In this document: one piece after another, positions 1 to 8,013 of the stretch
Layout: each line of letters opens with the position of its first letter
How positions within the stretch are numbered: position 1 is the first letter of the stretch
Assembly: GCF_938045775.1 (NCBI RefSeq)
Contig: NZ_CALIBH010000221.1
Coordinates: 1-22,981 of the forward strand
DNA from: an uncultured Campylobacter sp.
Lineage (GTDB): Bacteria; Campylobacterota; Campylobacteria; Campylobacterales; Campylobacteraceae
DNA: 22,981 nucleotides
Direction: 5' to 3'
Position numbers and translations under genes: made by a program
Notes under the pieces: model-generated
Database searches by the model: none
Seen by the model: only the letters and a program-made list of their open reading frames with translations
What the model was told of the DNA's origin: nothing

Positions 1-29
1 AGGCAGATTAAAACTTTAGAAATTTTCAT
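1..29 (-). CDS. Start of an unidentified gene cut by the left window edge
   Basis: Reading leftwards, an AAAGGATC ribosome-binding site lies a few bases before an ATG at 29-27. The open frame then gives MKISKVLIC and runs off the window. The basic start followed by hydrophobic residues would suit a signal peptide or a membrane segment, but nine residues cannot identify the protein. The good ribosome-binding site and the long empty stretch upstream make a real gene start more likely than chance. The function is unknown. Confidence 0.5.
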
Positions 30-650
30 TTTGATCCTTTCGTTTTAAATTTTGCACAATTTTACAATCCATAAATGAAATGAGAGTGAAATTTTGCCGA
101 GCTTGATATTTGCAACTAAACGGCGAAATTTAAAGACGCTTGAGCGCGGCGCGGTAAAATTTGCCTAAAAATTTTGAGGCTACGGCAAAAATTTACCGCT
201 AAGTTACGTGCCGTAATAAAACCGCGCTAAGGCTGGCCGAAATCGCGCGTCGTAATAAAACATTCGCCCAAGCCGCGCACGCCGCGCTATCTGCGTAAAT
301 TTTAAAATTTATGGCGCAACGAAGCCCATGAACTTGCGTAAATTTTAAAATTCCTAGCAAAACGCAACCGAGCAACCTTTGTAAATTTAAACCGATAAAT
401 TTACACTAAACCACGCGGACATAGCGGCAAACCTAGCATTCTGCCGATTAAATTTAAAATTTACGCGTCGCCGCCGCGAGATAAAATTTTAGCGACCATT
501 CAGGGGCGGCGAGTGATTAAATTTAAATTGCGCCGCACCGCTACGAAACGAGCAACGAGATCCGCTCCGGCGCGGTTTTTAAGATTTGCAACGACATAAA
601 AAGCTACGCAGCGAGCAACGAAATTCGCCTCCACCGCAGGCGAGCAAATT
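30..650. other. Long gene-free spacer with AAATTT-type words
   Basis: About 620 bases lie between the end of purH and the left-edge gene. I see no credible gene. The short open frame at 500-697 on the minus strand overlaps the end of purH and has no recognisable protein character. AAATTT/TAAATTTAAA words recur every few tens of bases, separated by GC-rich stretches. A weak hairpin (TCGCCT pairing with AGGCGA, near 625-645) lies just past the purH stop but lacks a U-run, so I do not call it a terminator. Confidence 0.6.
59..64 (-). promoter_or_regulatory. Possible -10 element for the left-edge gene
   Basis: The minus strand reads TGTAAAAT here, an extended -10-like TAAAAT preceded by TG, about 30 bases before the ATG at 29. 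Campylobacter vegetative promoters depend mainly on the -10 element, so the position is sensible. The region is very AT-rich and such matches are common, so the call is weak. Confidence 0.25.
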
Positions 651-2189
651 TTAGTGCAAAAAGTGGCGCACGCCGGTAAAATACATCGCCATGCCAAACT
701 CGTCGGCGCTTGCGATCACTTCATCGTCGCGGATGCTGCCGCCGGGCTGCACCACCGCCGCGACGCCCGCAGCATGGGCGATCTCGATGCTGTCTTTAAA
801 CGGAAAAAACGCCTCGCTGGCAAGCGCGCAGCCGCGCAGATCGACGCCCACGTCGCGAGCCTTTGCCACTGCCGCACGCGCGGCGTCCACGCGGCTCGTC
901 ATACCCATGCCGATCGCGACCATCGCGCGATTTTTGACGTAAACCACGCAGTTGCTCTTCGTGAGAGCGGCGATCTGCCACGCGATTTTTAGATCATCCA
1001 TCTCGCTCTGGCTCGCCGCGCGCCCCGTGACGCAGCGAGCGTTTGCGACCTCGTCCGCGCCCACGTAGTCGCGCTGCTGATATACGAAGCCGCCGTCAAT
1101 GAATTTAAAATCATACTTGTCGTTTTCGCGAATTAAAAACTCCCCGCCCTGCTCGAAAATTTTGATGCGCTTTTTCTTTTCAAATACCGCAAGCGCTGCG
1201 GACGTGACGCGGGCAGCAAGGATAACCTCGACAAAAATTTCATTGATCTTATGCGCTAGCTCCTCGTCCAAAACGCCGTTTATCGCCACGACGCCGCCGT
1301 ATGCCGAGACGGGGTCGCATTTTAGCGCCTCTACGTAGCTTTCAAGCAGGCTTCCCTTCACGGCAAAGCCGCATGGATTGGCGTGCTTGCAGATCGCTAC
1401 CGCAGGCGCCTCCCCGAAGCTGCTAGCGAGCATCAGCGCGCCGTGCATATCGGTCATATTGTTAAAGCTCGCCTCGCCCTTTAGGCTCTTAAAGTGCTTG
1501 CTAAAAAAGTCCTCGAACTCGTACAGCGCGCCCTTTTGATGCGGATTTTCGCCGTAGCGAGTATCGAATACCTTGCTGCCCGTGATAAATTTTTTCGCGC
1601 CGAAGCCGCCGTTAAAGCGCTCGTTCATATAGTTTGCGATCATCGCGTCGTAGGCTGCGGTGTGCTCGTAAGCTTTTATCATTAAATTTTGCCTAAATTT
1701 CAGCTTCTCGCTCTCGTCCGCGCTGCTTAAATTTTGCAAAACTGCGTCGTAATCAAGTGGGCTGGTAACGACATAGACGCTAGCAAAATTCTTAGCTGCC
1801 GAGCGCACCATCGCGGGGCCGCCGATGTCGATATTTTCGATAATCTCGGAAAAATCGTCGGTGCGGGCTACGGTCGCTTTAAAAGGATATAAATTTACGC
1901 ACACGAGATCGATGCCGCCGATGCCGTGCTGCGCGGCTTGGCTTACGTGATTTGCATCGTTTCGCTTATACAAAATTCCGCCGTGGATCTTTGGATGCAG
2001 GGTCTTAACCCGCCCCTCAAACATCTCGGGCGAGCCCGAGTACTCGCTCACTTCCGCTGCTTTCACGCCATTTTGCAAAAGCAGTTTATGCGTGCCGCCC
2101 GTGCTTAAAATTTCAAATCCGAGCCTCTGCAGCCCGCGAGCAAACTCTACGACGCCCTTCTTATCGCTTACGCTGATTAACGCTCTCAT
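651..2189 (-). CDS. purH: Bifunctional AICAR formyltransferase / IMP cyclohydrolase PurH
   Basis: PurH carries out the last two steps of de novo purine synthesis in the cytoplasm: it formylates AICAR using 10-formyl-THF and closes the ring to IMP. At 512 residues it has the normal family length. The N-terminal MGS-like cyclohydrolase domain (about 1-145) shows STGGTHKLL, SGSPEMFEGRVKTLHPKIHG and IENIDIGGPAMVRSAAKN. The transformylase domain shows RYGENPHQ (about 211-218), the catalytic K268-H269 in CKHANPCGF, and a normal C-terminus GMAMYFTGVRHFLH. AGGAGA sits just before the ATG, fixing the start. The lipoprotein gene ends 16 bases upstream, so the two are probably co-transcribed. In C. jejuni purH, a J-domain gene and purL are neighbours; here two extra genes lie between purH and that pair. 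Confidence 0.97.
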   Translation of the reverse strand: MRALISVSDKKGVVEFARGLQRLGFEILSTGGTHKLLLQNGVKAAEVSEYSGSPEMFEGRVKTLHPKIHGGILYKRNDANHVSQAAQHGIGGIDLVCVNLYPFKATVARTDDFSEIIENIDIGGPAMVRSAAKNFASVYVVTSPLDYDAVLQNLSSADESEKLKFRQNLMIKAYEHTAAYDAMIANYMNERFNGGFGAKKFITGSKVFDTRYGENPHQKGALYEFEDFFSKHFKSLKGEASFNNMTDMHGALMLASSFGEAPAVAICKHANPCGFAVKGSLLESYVEALKCDPVSAYGGVVAINGVLDEELAHKINEIFVEVILAARVTSAALAVFEKKKRIKIFEQGGEFLIRENDKYDFKFIDGGFVYQQRDYVGADEVANARCVTGRAASQSEMDDLKIAWQIAALTKSNCVVYVKNRAMVAIGMGMTSRVDAARAAVAKARDVGVDLRGCALASEAFFPFKDSIEIAHAAGVAAVVQPGGSIRDDEVIASADEFGMAMYFTGVRHFLH

Positions 2190-2205
2190 CTTTTCTCCTT
2201 TTGAT

Positions 2206-2796
2206 TTATTCGCATAGTTTTTTAAAAATCAGCTCGCGCATATCGTTTGCGTTAAGCTGAAAATACAAAATCGCCTCGCGGCGAGCCTTTTGATACTCGC
2301 GCCTCGTCTTTTCATATGCTGCGCCGAGCTTTGTGTCTTTAAATTTCGCCATACGCGCCGAACCCAGCTCTTTTAGCTTCTCGCCGCCCGGGGAAATACC
2401 GCCGCTATAATTAAACCACTCTTTGCTTTGAAAAATATTAAATAAAATTTGAAAATCTACGAAATTTCCCTTATTGTACTCGGTGCAGACCCCGTTTTTG
2501 TGGCTTACGGCGTAGATCGCGCCGTATCTGCGTTCGAAAAAATATAGTTTTATGAGCTTTGCGTTTGCGTCTAAATTTGCGCCGCTACCGCCTAAAATCG
2601 CAAGCTTTGCATCGCCTCGCGTTTCGTAAGGGCCTAAAATCGTGCCGTTTTCGTAGAGATTGCCGCCGTAAAGAGCGTATTTCGTATCCCCAAGCTCGCT
2701 TGAAAGAACGTAGGTTTTATCGCTTGCGGGCGAGTTTTTGCCCGCGCAGCCGAGCAGCGACAGAGCCAAAAACAGAGACGAGATAAAAAATTTCAT
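2206..2796 (-). CDS. Small predicted lipoprotein of unknown function
   Basis: This 196-residue protein begins with a lipoprotein signal: MKFF, a hydrophobic stretch, then LSLLGC with the lipid-accepting Cys at 17. The mature part has no domain I recognise. It includes VGDTKY-like and NLYENGTILGPYETRGDAKLA segments, and a charged helical C-terminus with REYQKARREAILYFQL. The predicted location is the periplasmic face of a membrane. An AAAGGG ribosome-binding site precedes the ATG, and TAGAAT at about 2813-2818 is a possible -10 element. purH starts 16 bases after the stop, so this may be the first gene of a two-gene transcript. No function can be deduced from that link. Confidence 0.75.
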   Translation of the reverse strand: MKFFISSLFLALSLLGCAGKNSPASDKTYVLSSELGDTKYALYGGNLYENGTILGPYETRGDAKLAILGGSGANLDANAKLIKLYFFERRYGAIYAVSHKNGVCTEYNKGNFVDFQILFNIFQSKEWFNYSGGISPGGEKLKELGSARMAKFKDTKLGAAYEKTRREYQKARREAILYFQLNANDMRELIFKKLCE

Positions 2797-3276
2797 CGCA
2801 AAAACCCTTTAAATTCTAAAATTTTGCCAAATTTATGAAGCGGAAATCGGCAAAGCGAAATTTGCTAAATTTACCGCATTTACGGCGCGCAAATTTTAAA
2901 TTTGCTTTTCAAATGCCGCCGCTTTGCTAGCGCAGACGTAAATTTTAAAATTCTGCGCCGCTTGCAAAGGTTAAATTTAAAAGCCGCGCGCAAAACGTAA
3001 ATTTAAACCGCAGCGCAAATTTAGCCGCAAGGACCTGCGCGAACCGGCTAAATTTAAAATTCGCGGCGCAGCTTTTATCGCCAAGTTAGATTGGCGCCTC
3101 CTCTTGCCGTTTTTAAAATTTTAAATTTATTTGCACATCCTATTTTCCAGCTCGTCCATAAGCGCGGCTATGTCATCATCAATCGCACCTTGCCGCTGCT
3201 GCTCGTTTAAATTTTACGCGCCGATTTAAATTTTATAAGCCGCAAATTTAAAGCGGCACGAGACCCAAAAACCGCA
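2797..3276. other. Gene-poor spacer rich in AAATTTTAAA-type words
   Basis: About 480 bases between the protease-like gene and the lipoprotein gene. The palindromic word TAAATTTTA and shorter forms such as CAAATTTAAAG recur every 30-60 bases, separated by GC-rich stretches such as GCCGCGCG. The only coding-like part is 3127-3213, listed separately. No terminator, tRNA or other RNA gene could be recognised by eye. Confidence 0.55.
3127..3213 (-). pseudogene. Coding-like tail, possible remnant of an extended protease gene
   Basis: On the minus strand an open stretch without a normal start reads LNEQQRQGAI followed by DDDIAALMDELENRM, CK and a TAA stop. It looks like a real acidic helical C-terminus, and its 69-base core contains none of the AT-rich words that fill the rest of the spacer. 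It lies in the same reading frame as the upstream protease-like gene, which stops at 3277. The stops between them (near 3226 and 3214) fall within TAAATTTTA-like sequence. It could be the severed end of that gene, the end of a lost small gene, or chance. Confidence 0.25.
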
Positions 3277-4308
3277 CTAAATATAATAGATGCTGTTTTT
3301 GATATTTTTGCCGTCGAGTTCGTTTTTACGCCAAGAGCTCTCGTCGTTTAGCACGATCCAGCGCTTCTCCTCCTCACGGTAAAACCAATCCTTATCGATC
3401 TGATAGTAGATCTGACATCCCGAAATTTCGATGATATTGGCGATATTGTTGTCGTGGTAGTTGTTCTCATCGAAGTCGGTAAAGGTGCGCTGCCCCATCT
3501 CGGCGTAGAGCTCGTTTAAAATTTGAAGCATCTCGCTTAGGCGCGTATCCATCTTCTCGACCTGAAGCCCAAGCTCGTTAGCCTCTCTGAATAAGATCGG
3601 ATAGTCGTGCGACGGATAGCCGCTGTTTAGCTTGTCGCTGATAAAGGCGATCTTTTGCTCATCTTCGAAGTGGTAGCGCAGAATTTCGCGGCAAATTTTA
3701 AGCGACAGGCTGCTTGCGCGATCGATGGCGCCGAAAACGAGCGGATGGATATATTTGTAAAGTTCTTTGTACGGGTTCTCGTCGTTCGGGCGCTCGTTAT
3801 TTTTCCAAAGCTTAACCACGCGGCTTAACTCGTCCATCGAGACGTTGGCTTGGTCGTTGGTGTTCGTAACCGGCGAAAGCTCGTGTCGCAGCGAAGTATC
3901 GACCGACGTTAGGTATCCTAGCGGCCCCATTAAAATTTTATTCGCCCCAAGCGCCATCATCGTAGCCGCCGAAGCGCAGTTTGCCGGCACCAGCGCGATC
4001 AGCTCGTCGCAGTGGTTGCGCAGGATCGAGACGATCTTAAGCGATGCGATACCGCTGCCGCCGTCAGATTTGATGTAAAGGTAGAGCTTTTCGAAATGCT
4101 TGCCCTTTAGGTGGTCGTTGATACTGATCGCGTCGTTACCGCAGACGCTACCTGCGCCCGAATTGAAGTAAGTAAGCAGCGGCGCGCCCAGATATTTCTC
4201 GATATTGGTGATCACCTCTTGCGTTTGCTTCATCAAGATCGGCGGTTGCTTCGCCGCCTTTTTGGCGCCCTGCTTCTGCGGCTCTTCGTCTTTGGATAAA
4301 AATCCCAT
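3277..4308 (-). CDS. Clp-fold serine protease-like protein (SDH_sah family)
   Basis: This 343-residue soluble protein has the crotonase/ClpP-like core of the SDH_sah (serine dehydrogenase proteinase) family. A strand with YIKSDGGSGIASL lies at 78-90. VPANCASAATMMALGANKILMG lies at about 107-128, with Ser113 the likely nucleophile. GYLTSVDTSL follows at 131-140, and the family-like SGYPSHDYPI at 229-238. It has no signal peptide or membrane segment; the N-terminal 25 residues are charged (KDEEPQKQGAKKAAK) and probably flexible. The activity is inferred from the family and the substrate is unknown. AAGGAA precedes the ATG, and TATAGT near 4406-4411 is a possible -10 element. Spacers of over 450 bases on both sides suggest its own transcript. 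Confidence 0.82.
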   Translation of the reverse strand: MGFLSKDEEPQKQGAKKAAKQPPILMKQTQEVITNIEKYLGAPLLTYFNSGAGSVCGNDAISINDHLKGKHFEKLYLYIKSDGGSGIASLKIVSILRNHCDELIALVPANCASAATMMALGANKILMGPLGYLTSVDTSLRHELSPVTNTNDQANVSMDELSRVVKLWKNNERPNDENPYKELYKYIHPLVFGAIDRASSLSLKICREILRYHFEDEQKIAFISDKLNSGYPSHDYPILFREANELGLQVEKMDTRLSEMLQILNELYAEMGQRTFTDFDENNYHDNNIANIIEISGCQIYYQIDKDWFYREEEKRWIVLNDESSWRKNELDGKNIKNSIYYI

Positions 4309-4769
4309 GTTTTTCCTTTCGTGTTAGTTTGGTTTTAAAATTTTATTTCATAAATAACAAACAGCCTTAACGCTATCGCATATTAAAATTTCAACATTCG
4401 CGCATACTATATTTGCCGCCTTTATCTTGCGCTTAAAATTCTCGTGCCGCATGCTAGACTGCCTGCACGATGTGCATCAAGGCTGTATTAAGCGCCCTGC
4501 AGGTCTTACGAGCTTGGAATTTTAAAATTTAGATACAAATTTAACTGTGCCGCACGCTTTGAAATTTCACTGCCGCGCCGCACCCAATCTCTCGCGACAC
4601 AAATTTCGGCAAACAAGCTCGGTGCTCTTGCGCGACCTGAAATTTTCGCACGCCGCGCATATTGCGATATCGCGCCTTAAAATTCCTTCGCCGCACCTTG
4701 CCGCCGTATCGCGATCCACCTTAAAATTTCAAGGCGTTTTACGCCCTCAAATTTTAAAATTTGCTCGCC
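4309..4769. other. Gene-free spacer with AAATTTTAAA-type words
   Basis: About 460 bases between the J-domain gene and the protease-like gene. An 89-codon plus-strand frame at 4547-4816 arises from repeated TTAAAATTT words (it translates as recurring LKF or LKI), lacks a ribosome-binding site and runs into the J-domain gene, so I do not count it. The part next to the protease gene probably holds its promoter. Otherwise I see no gene or RNA structure. Confidence 0.55.
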
Positions 4770-5750
4770 CTACTTCTCGCCGAAGCGCTCCTTTAAAATT
4801 TTATACGCCTCGTTGATCTCCTGAAGCCTCTTCGTGCCCTCCTGGATGATCTCCTCGTCCGCGCCCTTGCCCATCAGGATGTCGGGGTGGTATTTTTTCA
4901 CGAGTTCGCGATATTTTTTCTTGATCTCACTAAACGTAGCGTCCTTAGAAAGCCCCAAAATTTCATACGGATCTCTTTTGCTTTTGGCGGAGCCTTGCGA
5001 GCCGCCCGAATAGCCGCCATATCCACTCGAATACCCGCCGTATGAACCGCCCGAGCTTTGCGAGCCTCCGTAGCCCGAACCCGCCGAGCCGCTATATCCG
5101 TAGCCGGCGCCGCCGCCATAACTGCTGCTTCCGTAACCGCCGGTGCTTCTGCCGCCGTATTTGTCCCAATATCCGCCGCTTCTTGTGCTATAGCCGTCGT
5201 ATTCGTCGTAAGCGGAATCGCTTTGCGCGCCGCCGTTTTCGTAATATGTGCCGTAAAAGCTGCGCTCAAAGGTCGCAAACATCTGGCTTTGGATATGCTC
5301 GGGCAAGCCCAATCCGTCGCAGATCTGCGAGATCGTGCGCCGCTCTGCCGCGCTAAAACCGCGATCGACATAGGCTAAATTTAAAAAGAAATAGATTAGC
5401 CCCGTTTTGCGGCTCGGGCTCGGGCGGTAGGTTTGGTTATATTTTTCGGCAAGCTCGCGCACGTTTGCGAGGTTTTCTTTCTCGAGCTTATAAACGAGCT
5501 TCAGTGCCTCGCGTTCGCGTTCGCCGGCGCCCATTTGGCGCACCAAATCGTCTAAAATTTCGCTTATCATCGCGGCTTCGGACTCGCTTACGTGCCCGTC
5601 GCTTTTGGCGACCTTGGCTAGAAGCGCTACTAAAATTTTAGCCTCTCCTAGCTGCATTTGCGCCTTGCCGCGATAGCCGGAGTTGCCGAAAGCCCCGCCG
5701 ATCTGAGCGAAAATATATAGCGCAATTAAAAGAAATATGATGCTAAGCAC
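4770..5750 (-). CDS. djlA: DjlA-like membrane-anchored TerB/J-domain co-chaperone
   Basis: This protein has the three-part plan of DjlA: an N-terminal membrane segment (IIFLLIALYIFAQIGGAFG, about 4-22), a TerB-like helical domain (about 35-165) and a C-terminal J domain (260-326) with DPYEILGL and the DnaK-stimulating HPD motif at 288-290. It should recruit DnaK at the inner membrane. Between the domains lies a long Gly/Ser/Tyr-rich linker (about 166-257) with recurring YGG and SGG units. The start is GTG, three bases after the purL stop; no ATG could include the membrane segment, and the ribosome-binding site is weak, so it may rely on translational coupling to purL. The purL-J-domain adjacency also occurs in C. 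jejuni. The client protein is unknown. Confidence 0.88.
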   Translation of the reverse strand: MLSIIFLLIALYIFAQIGGAFGNSGYRGKAQMQLGEAKILVALLAKVAKSDGHVSESEAAMISEILDDLVRQMGAGEREREALKLVYKLEKENLANVRELAEKYNQTYRPSPSRKTGLIYFFLNLAYVDRGFSAAERRTISQICDGLGLPEHIQSQMFATFERSFYGTYYENGGAQSDSAYDEYDGYSTRSGGYWDKYGGRSTGGYGSSSYGGGAGYGYSGSAGSGYGGSQSSGGSYGGYSSGYGGYSGGSQGSAKSKRDPYEILGLSKDATFSEIKKKYRELVKKYHPDILMGKGADEEIIQEGTKRLQEINEAYKILKERFGEK

Positions 5751-5753
5751 GCG

Positions 5754-7949
5754 CTAATCTTCGCTCTTTACGATCTTGGCAAACTCGCCGAAGTAAATTT
5801 CTTTTAGCGCAGCGAGCTTTTTACGGACGGAATTTATACGAAACGTTTCGCCGCCGCTGGTGCCTAGACGCATCAAGCTTAGCCCGTATTTTGCGGCCAG
5901 CTCTTTAAATTTCGCCTCGTCGCGGACGCCGAAAATCGCGCGCGAAAAGCTCTCGTCGAAAATATCTCTGCTATCATCGCAACTCATCTCAAATTCGCCG
6001 CCTACGCCGCCCACGCACGCCATCTTCGCAAGCGTGATCGCCACGCCGCCGATTCCTACTGAGTTTGCAAATTCCAAAACCCTACTCCTGCCCGCCTCGA
6101 TCGCGAAGTCCCACAGCGCACGCTCTGCCTTTAAATTTAACTCAGGCAGGCTGCCTGCGACGCGATTTTCCACCGCTTTCATATAAAGCGAGCCCGCAAA
6201 GACGCCCTTCGTATCGCCTACCAGATAGACGCTCACGCCGCTAGCGCAAAAATCGCTAGGGATGATCTCGCCCTCATTCGTTCCCACGCATACGATCGCG
6301 GGAGTGGGCTGGATGCTAACGCCGCCTGTTTCGTTATAAAGGCTTACGTTGCCGCTGATGACCGGGGTATTTAGCGCGGCGCAAGCCTGTTTGATCCCCT
6401 CGCAGCCCTGCGCGAACTGCCACATAACCTCGGGATTTTGCGGATTACCGTAGTTCAGGCAATCGGTGATGGCTAGAGGCGTCGCGCCGCTCATAGCGAC
6501 CTTTCGCCCTGCCGATGCTACCGCGAGCGCCGCGCCTATGCGAGGATGGACGTAATTCATCCGCGTGTTGCAGTCCGCAGCCATCGCGAGCTTGACGCCG
6601 TTTTGCTTAACGCGCATCACCGCAGCACCCAGCATGCCTGGACGCTTGGCGGAGTTTAGCCCTACGTTGGCGTCGTATTGATCGTAGATGTAGGATTTAT
6701 TTAGCACTTCGGGGTCCCCAAAAATTTTATCAAACGCCGCGTCCAGCTCGCGCTCGCTTGCGCCGCAGCCGCATAAATTTTGTTGCGCGATCTGCGCCAT
6801 ATATGCAGGCTCTTTTATCGGGCGATCCAGCACGGGCGCAGCCTCGCTAAGCGGCTCGATCGGAATGACGCCCGCTAGCTCGCCGTGCCAAAAAAGCTCC
6901 ATCTTGCCGCTATCCGTCACCTCGCCGATGACGGCGGCATCAAGATCCCATTTGGCAAAAATTTCTTTGATTTTCTCCTCGCAGCCCTTTTTGGCGCAGA
7001 TTAGCATGCGCTCCTGGCTCTCGCTTAGCATCAGCTCATACGGGCTAATCCCCTCCTCGCGCATCGGCACCTTGTCTAAGCTTAACCTCATGCCGCTACC
7101 GCTGCGCCCCGCCATCTCAAAGCTGCTTGAAGTAAGCCCCGCGGCACCCATATCCTGGATACCCACGACGTAATCTGTTTTAAAAAGCTCCAAGCACGCC
7201 TCCATCAGCAGCTTTTCGGCGAACGGATCACCCACCTGCACGGTCGGACGCAGAGATTTGTTTGCGTCATTAAAGCTATCGCTCGCCATCACGGCTCCTC
7301 CGAGCCCGTCGCGCCCGGTTTTGGAGCCCACGTAGATCACGCTATTGCCGACGCCTTCGGCTCTGCCGTAGAAAATTTCATCCTTTTTAACGATACCCAG
7401 AGCAAAGGCGTTAACTAAAATGTTGCCGTCAAAGCTCTTATCAAAGCTCGTCTCGCCTCCTATCGTAGGGATACCCATGCAGTTGCCGTAGTGCGCTATG
7501 CCCGCGACCGCGCCTTTAAGCAGATAGCGCTGCTTTCGTGCATTCTCGCTTCTTCCTCGCACCTCGCCGAAACGAAGCGAGTTCATATTGGCCTTGACGC
7601 GCGCGCCCATCGTAAAGATGTCGCGCAGTATCCCGCCCACGCCGGTCGCAGCCCCCTGAAAAGGCTCGATGAAGCTAGGGTGGTTGTGGCTTTCCATCTT
7701 AAAAACCGCAGCCATACCGCCGCCGATGTCGATAACGCCTGCGTTTTCGCCGGGGCCCTGGATGACCCAAGGCGCCTTGGTCGGGAAGCCGCTTAAGTAT
7801 TTTTTGCTCGATTTGTAGCTGCAGTGCTCGCTCCACATCGCGCTAAAAATCCCAAGCTCGAGCAGATTCGGCTCGCGACCTAAAATTTTTAAAATTTTTT
7901 CATATTCTTCGTCTGAAATTTTATGTGCCGCTACTACTTTTTTATCCAT
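5754..7949 (-). CDS. purL: Phosphoribosylformylglycinamidine synthase subunit PurL
   Basis: PurL converts FGAR to FGAM with ATP and ammonia in de novo purine synthesis. At 731 residues it is the small-type PurL that works with separate PurS and PurQ, neither of which is in this window. Visible motifs are MWSEHCSYKSSKKY with His42, GPGENAGVIDIGGGMA (about 65-80), MESHNHPSFIEPFQGAATG (85-103), a GGETSF segment, GIQDMGAAGLTSSSFEMAGR, and the second-half block CLNYGNPQNPEVMWQF. AAGGGCGA precedes the ATG. A small hairpin region separates it from the LPS cluster upstream, and the co-chaperone gene follows after three bases. In C. jejuni the gene upstream of purL is mnmE; here about 12 kb of LPS genes intervene. 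Confidence 0.97.
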   Translation of the reverse strand: MDKKVVAAHKISDEEYEKILKILGREPNLLELGIFSAMWSEHCSYKSSKKYLSGFPTKAPWVIQGPGENAGVIDIGGGMAAVFKMESHNHPSFIEPFQGAATGVGGILRDIFTMGARVKANMNSLRFGEVRGRSENARKQRYLLKGAVAGIAHYGNCMGIPTIGGETSFDKSFDGNILVNAFALGIVKKDEIFYGRAEGVGNSVIYVGSKTGRDGLGGAVMASDSFNDANKSLRPTVQVGDPFAEKLLMEACLELFKTDYVVGIQDMGAAGLTSSSFEMAGRSGSGMRLSLDKVPMREEGISPYELMLSESQERMLICAKKGCEEKIKEIFAKWDLDAAVIGEVTDSGKMELFWHGELAGVIPIEPLSEAAPVLDRPIKEPAYMAQIAQQNLCGCGASERELDAAFDKIFGDPEVLNKSYIYDQYDANVGLNSAKRPGMLGAAVMRVKQNGVKLAMAADCNTRMNYVHPRIGAALAVASAGRKVAMSGATPLAITDCLNYGNPQNPEVMWQFAQGCEGIKQACAALNTPVISGNVSLYNETGGVSIQPTPAIVCVGTNEGEIIPSDFCASGVSVYLVGDTKGVFAGSLYMKAVENRVAGSLPELNLKAERALWDFAIEAGRSRVLEFANSVGIGGVAITLAKMACVGGVGGEFEMSCDDSRDIFDESFSRAIFGVRDEAKFKELAAKYGLSLMRLGTSGGETFRINSVRKKLAALKEIYFGEFAKIVKSED

Positions 7950-7984
7950 TTTTTCGCCCTTTTCGCCGTTAAATTTAGGCCCTT

Positions 7985-8008
7985 ATGATAGCTAAAATTT
8001 TCTATCAT
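7985..8008. terminator. Hairpin between the LPS cluster and purL
   Basis: ATGATAG at 7985-7991 pairs perfectly with CTATCAT at 8002-8008 across a 10-base AT loop, starting six bases after the stop of the last LPS gene. The position suits a transcript end, but no U-run follows on the minus strand, so it may be a 3'-end stabilising structure or a poor terminator. The minus-strand TATCAT within it could also act as a -10 element for purL, whose ATG lies 36 bases downstream. Confidence 0.35.
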
Positions 8009-8013
8009 TTCGA

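Noticed and set aside
560..650. Rho-independent terminator after purH
   Set aside because: Small GC stems are present but none is long enough and followed by a U-run.
500..697. 65-codon minus-strand open frame past purH
   Set aside because: It overlaps the end of purH in another frame, has no protein character and starts inside a well-defined gene.
2797..3276. Small regulatory RNA or riboswitch in the spacer
   Set aside because: Only repeated short AT palindromes are visible; no recognisable RNA fold or promoter-terminator pair.
4547..4816. 89-codon plus-strand open frame in a spacer
   Set aside because: It translates as recurring LKF/LKI from TTAAAATTT words, has no ribosome-binding site and runs into the J-domain gene on the other strand.
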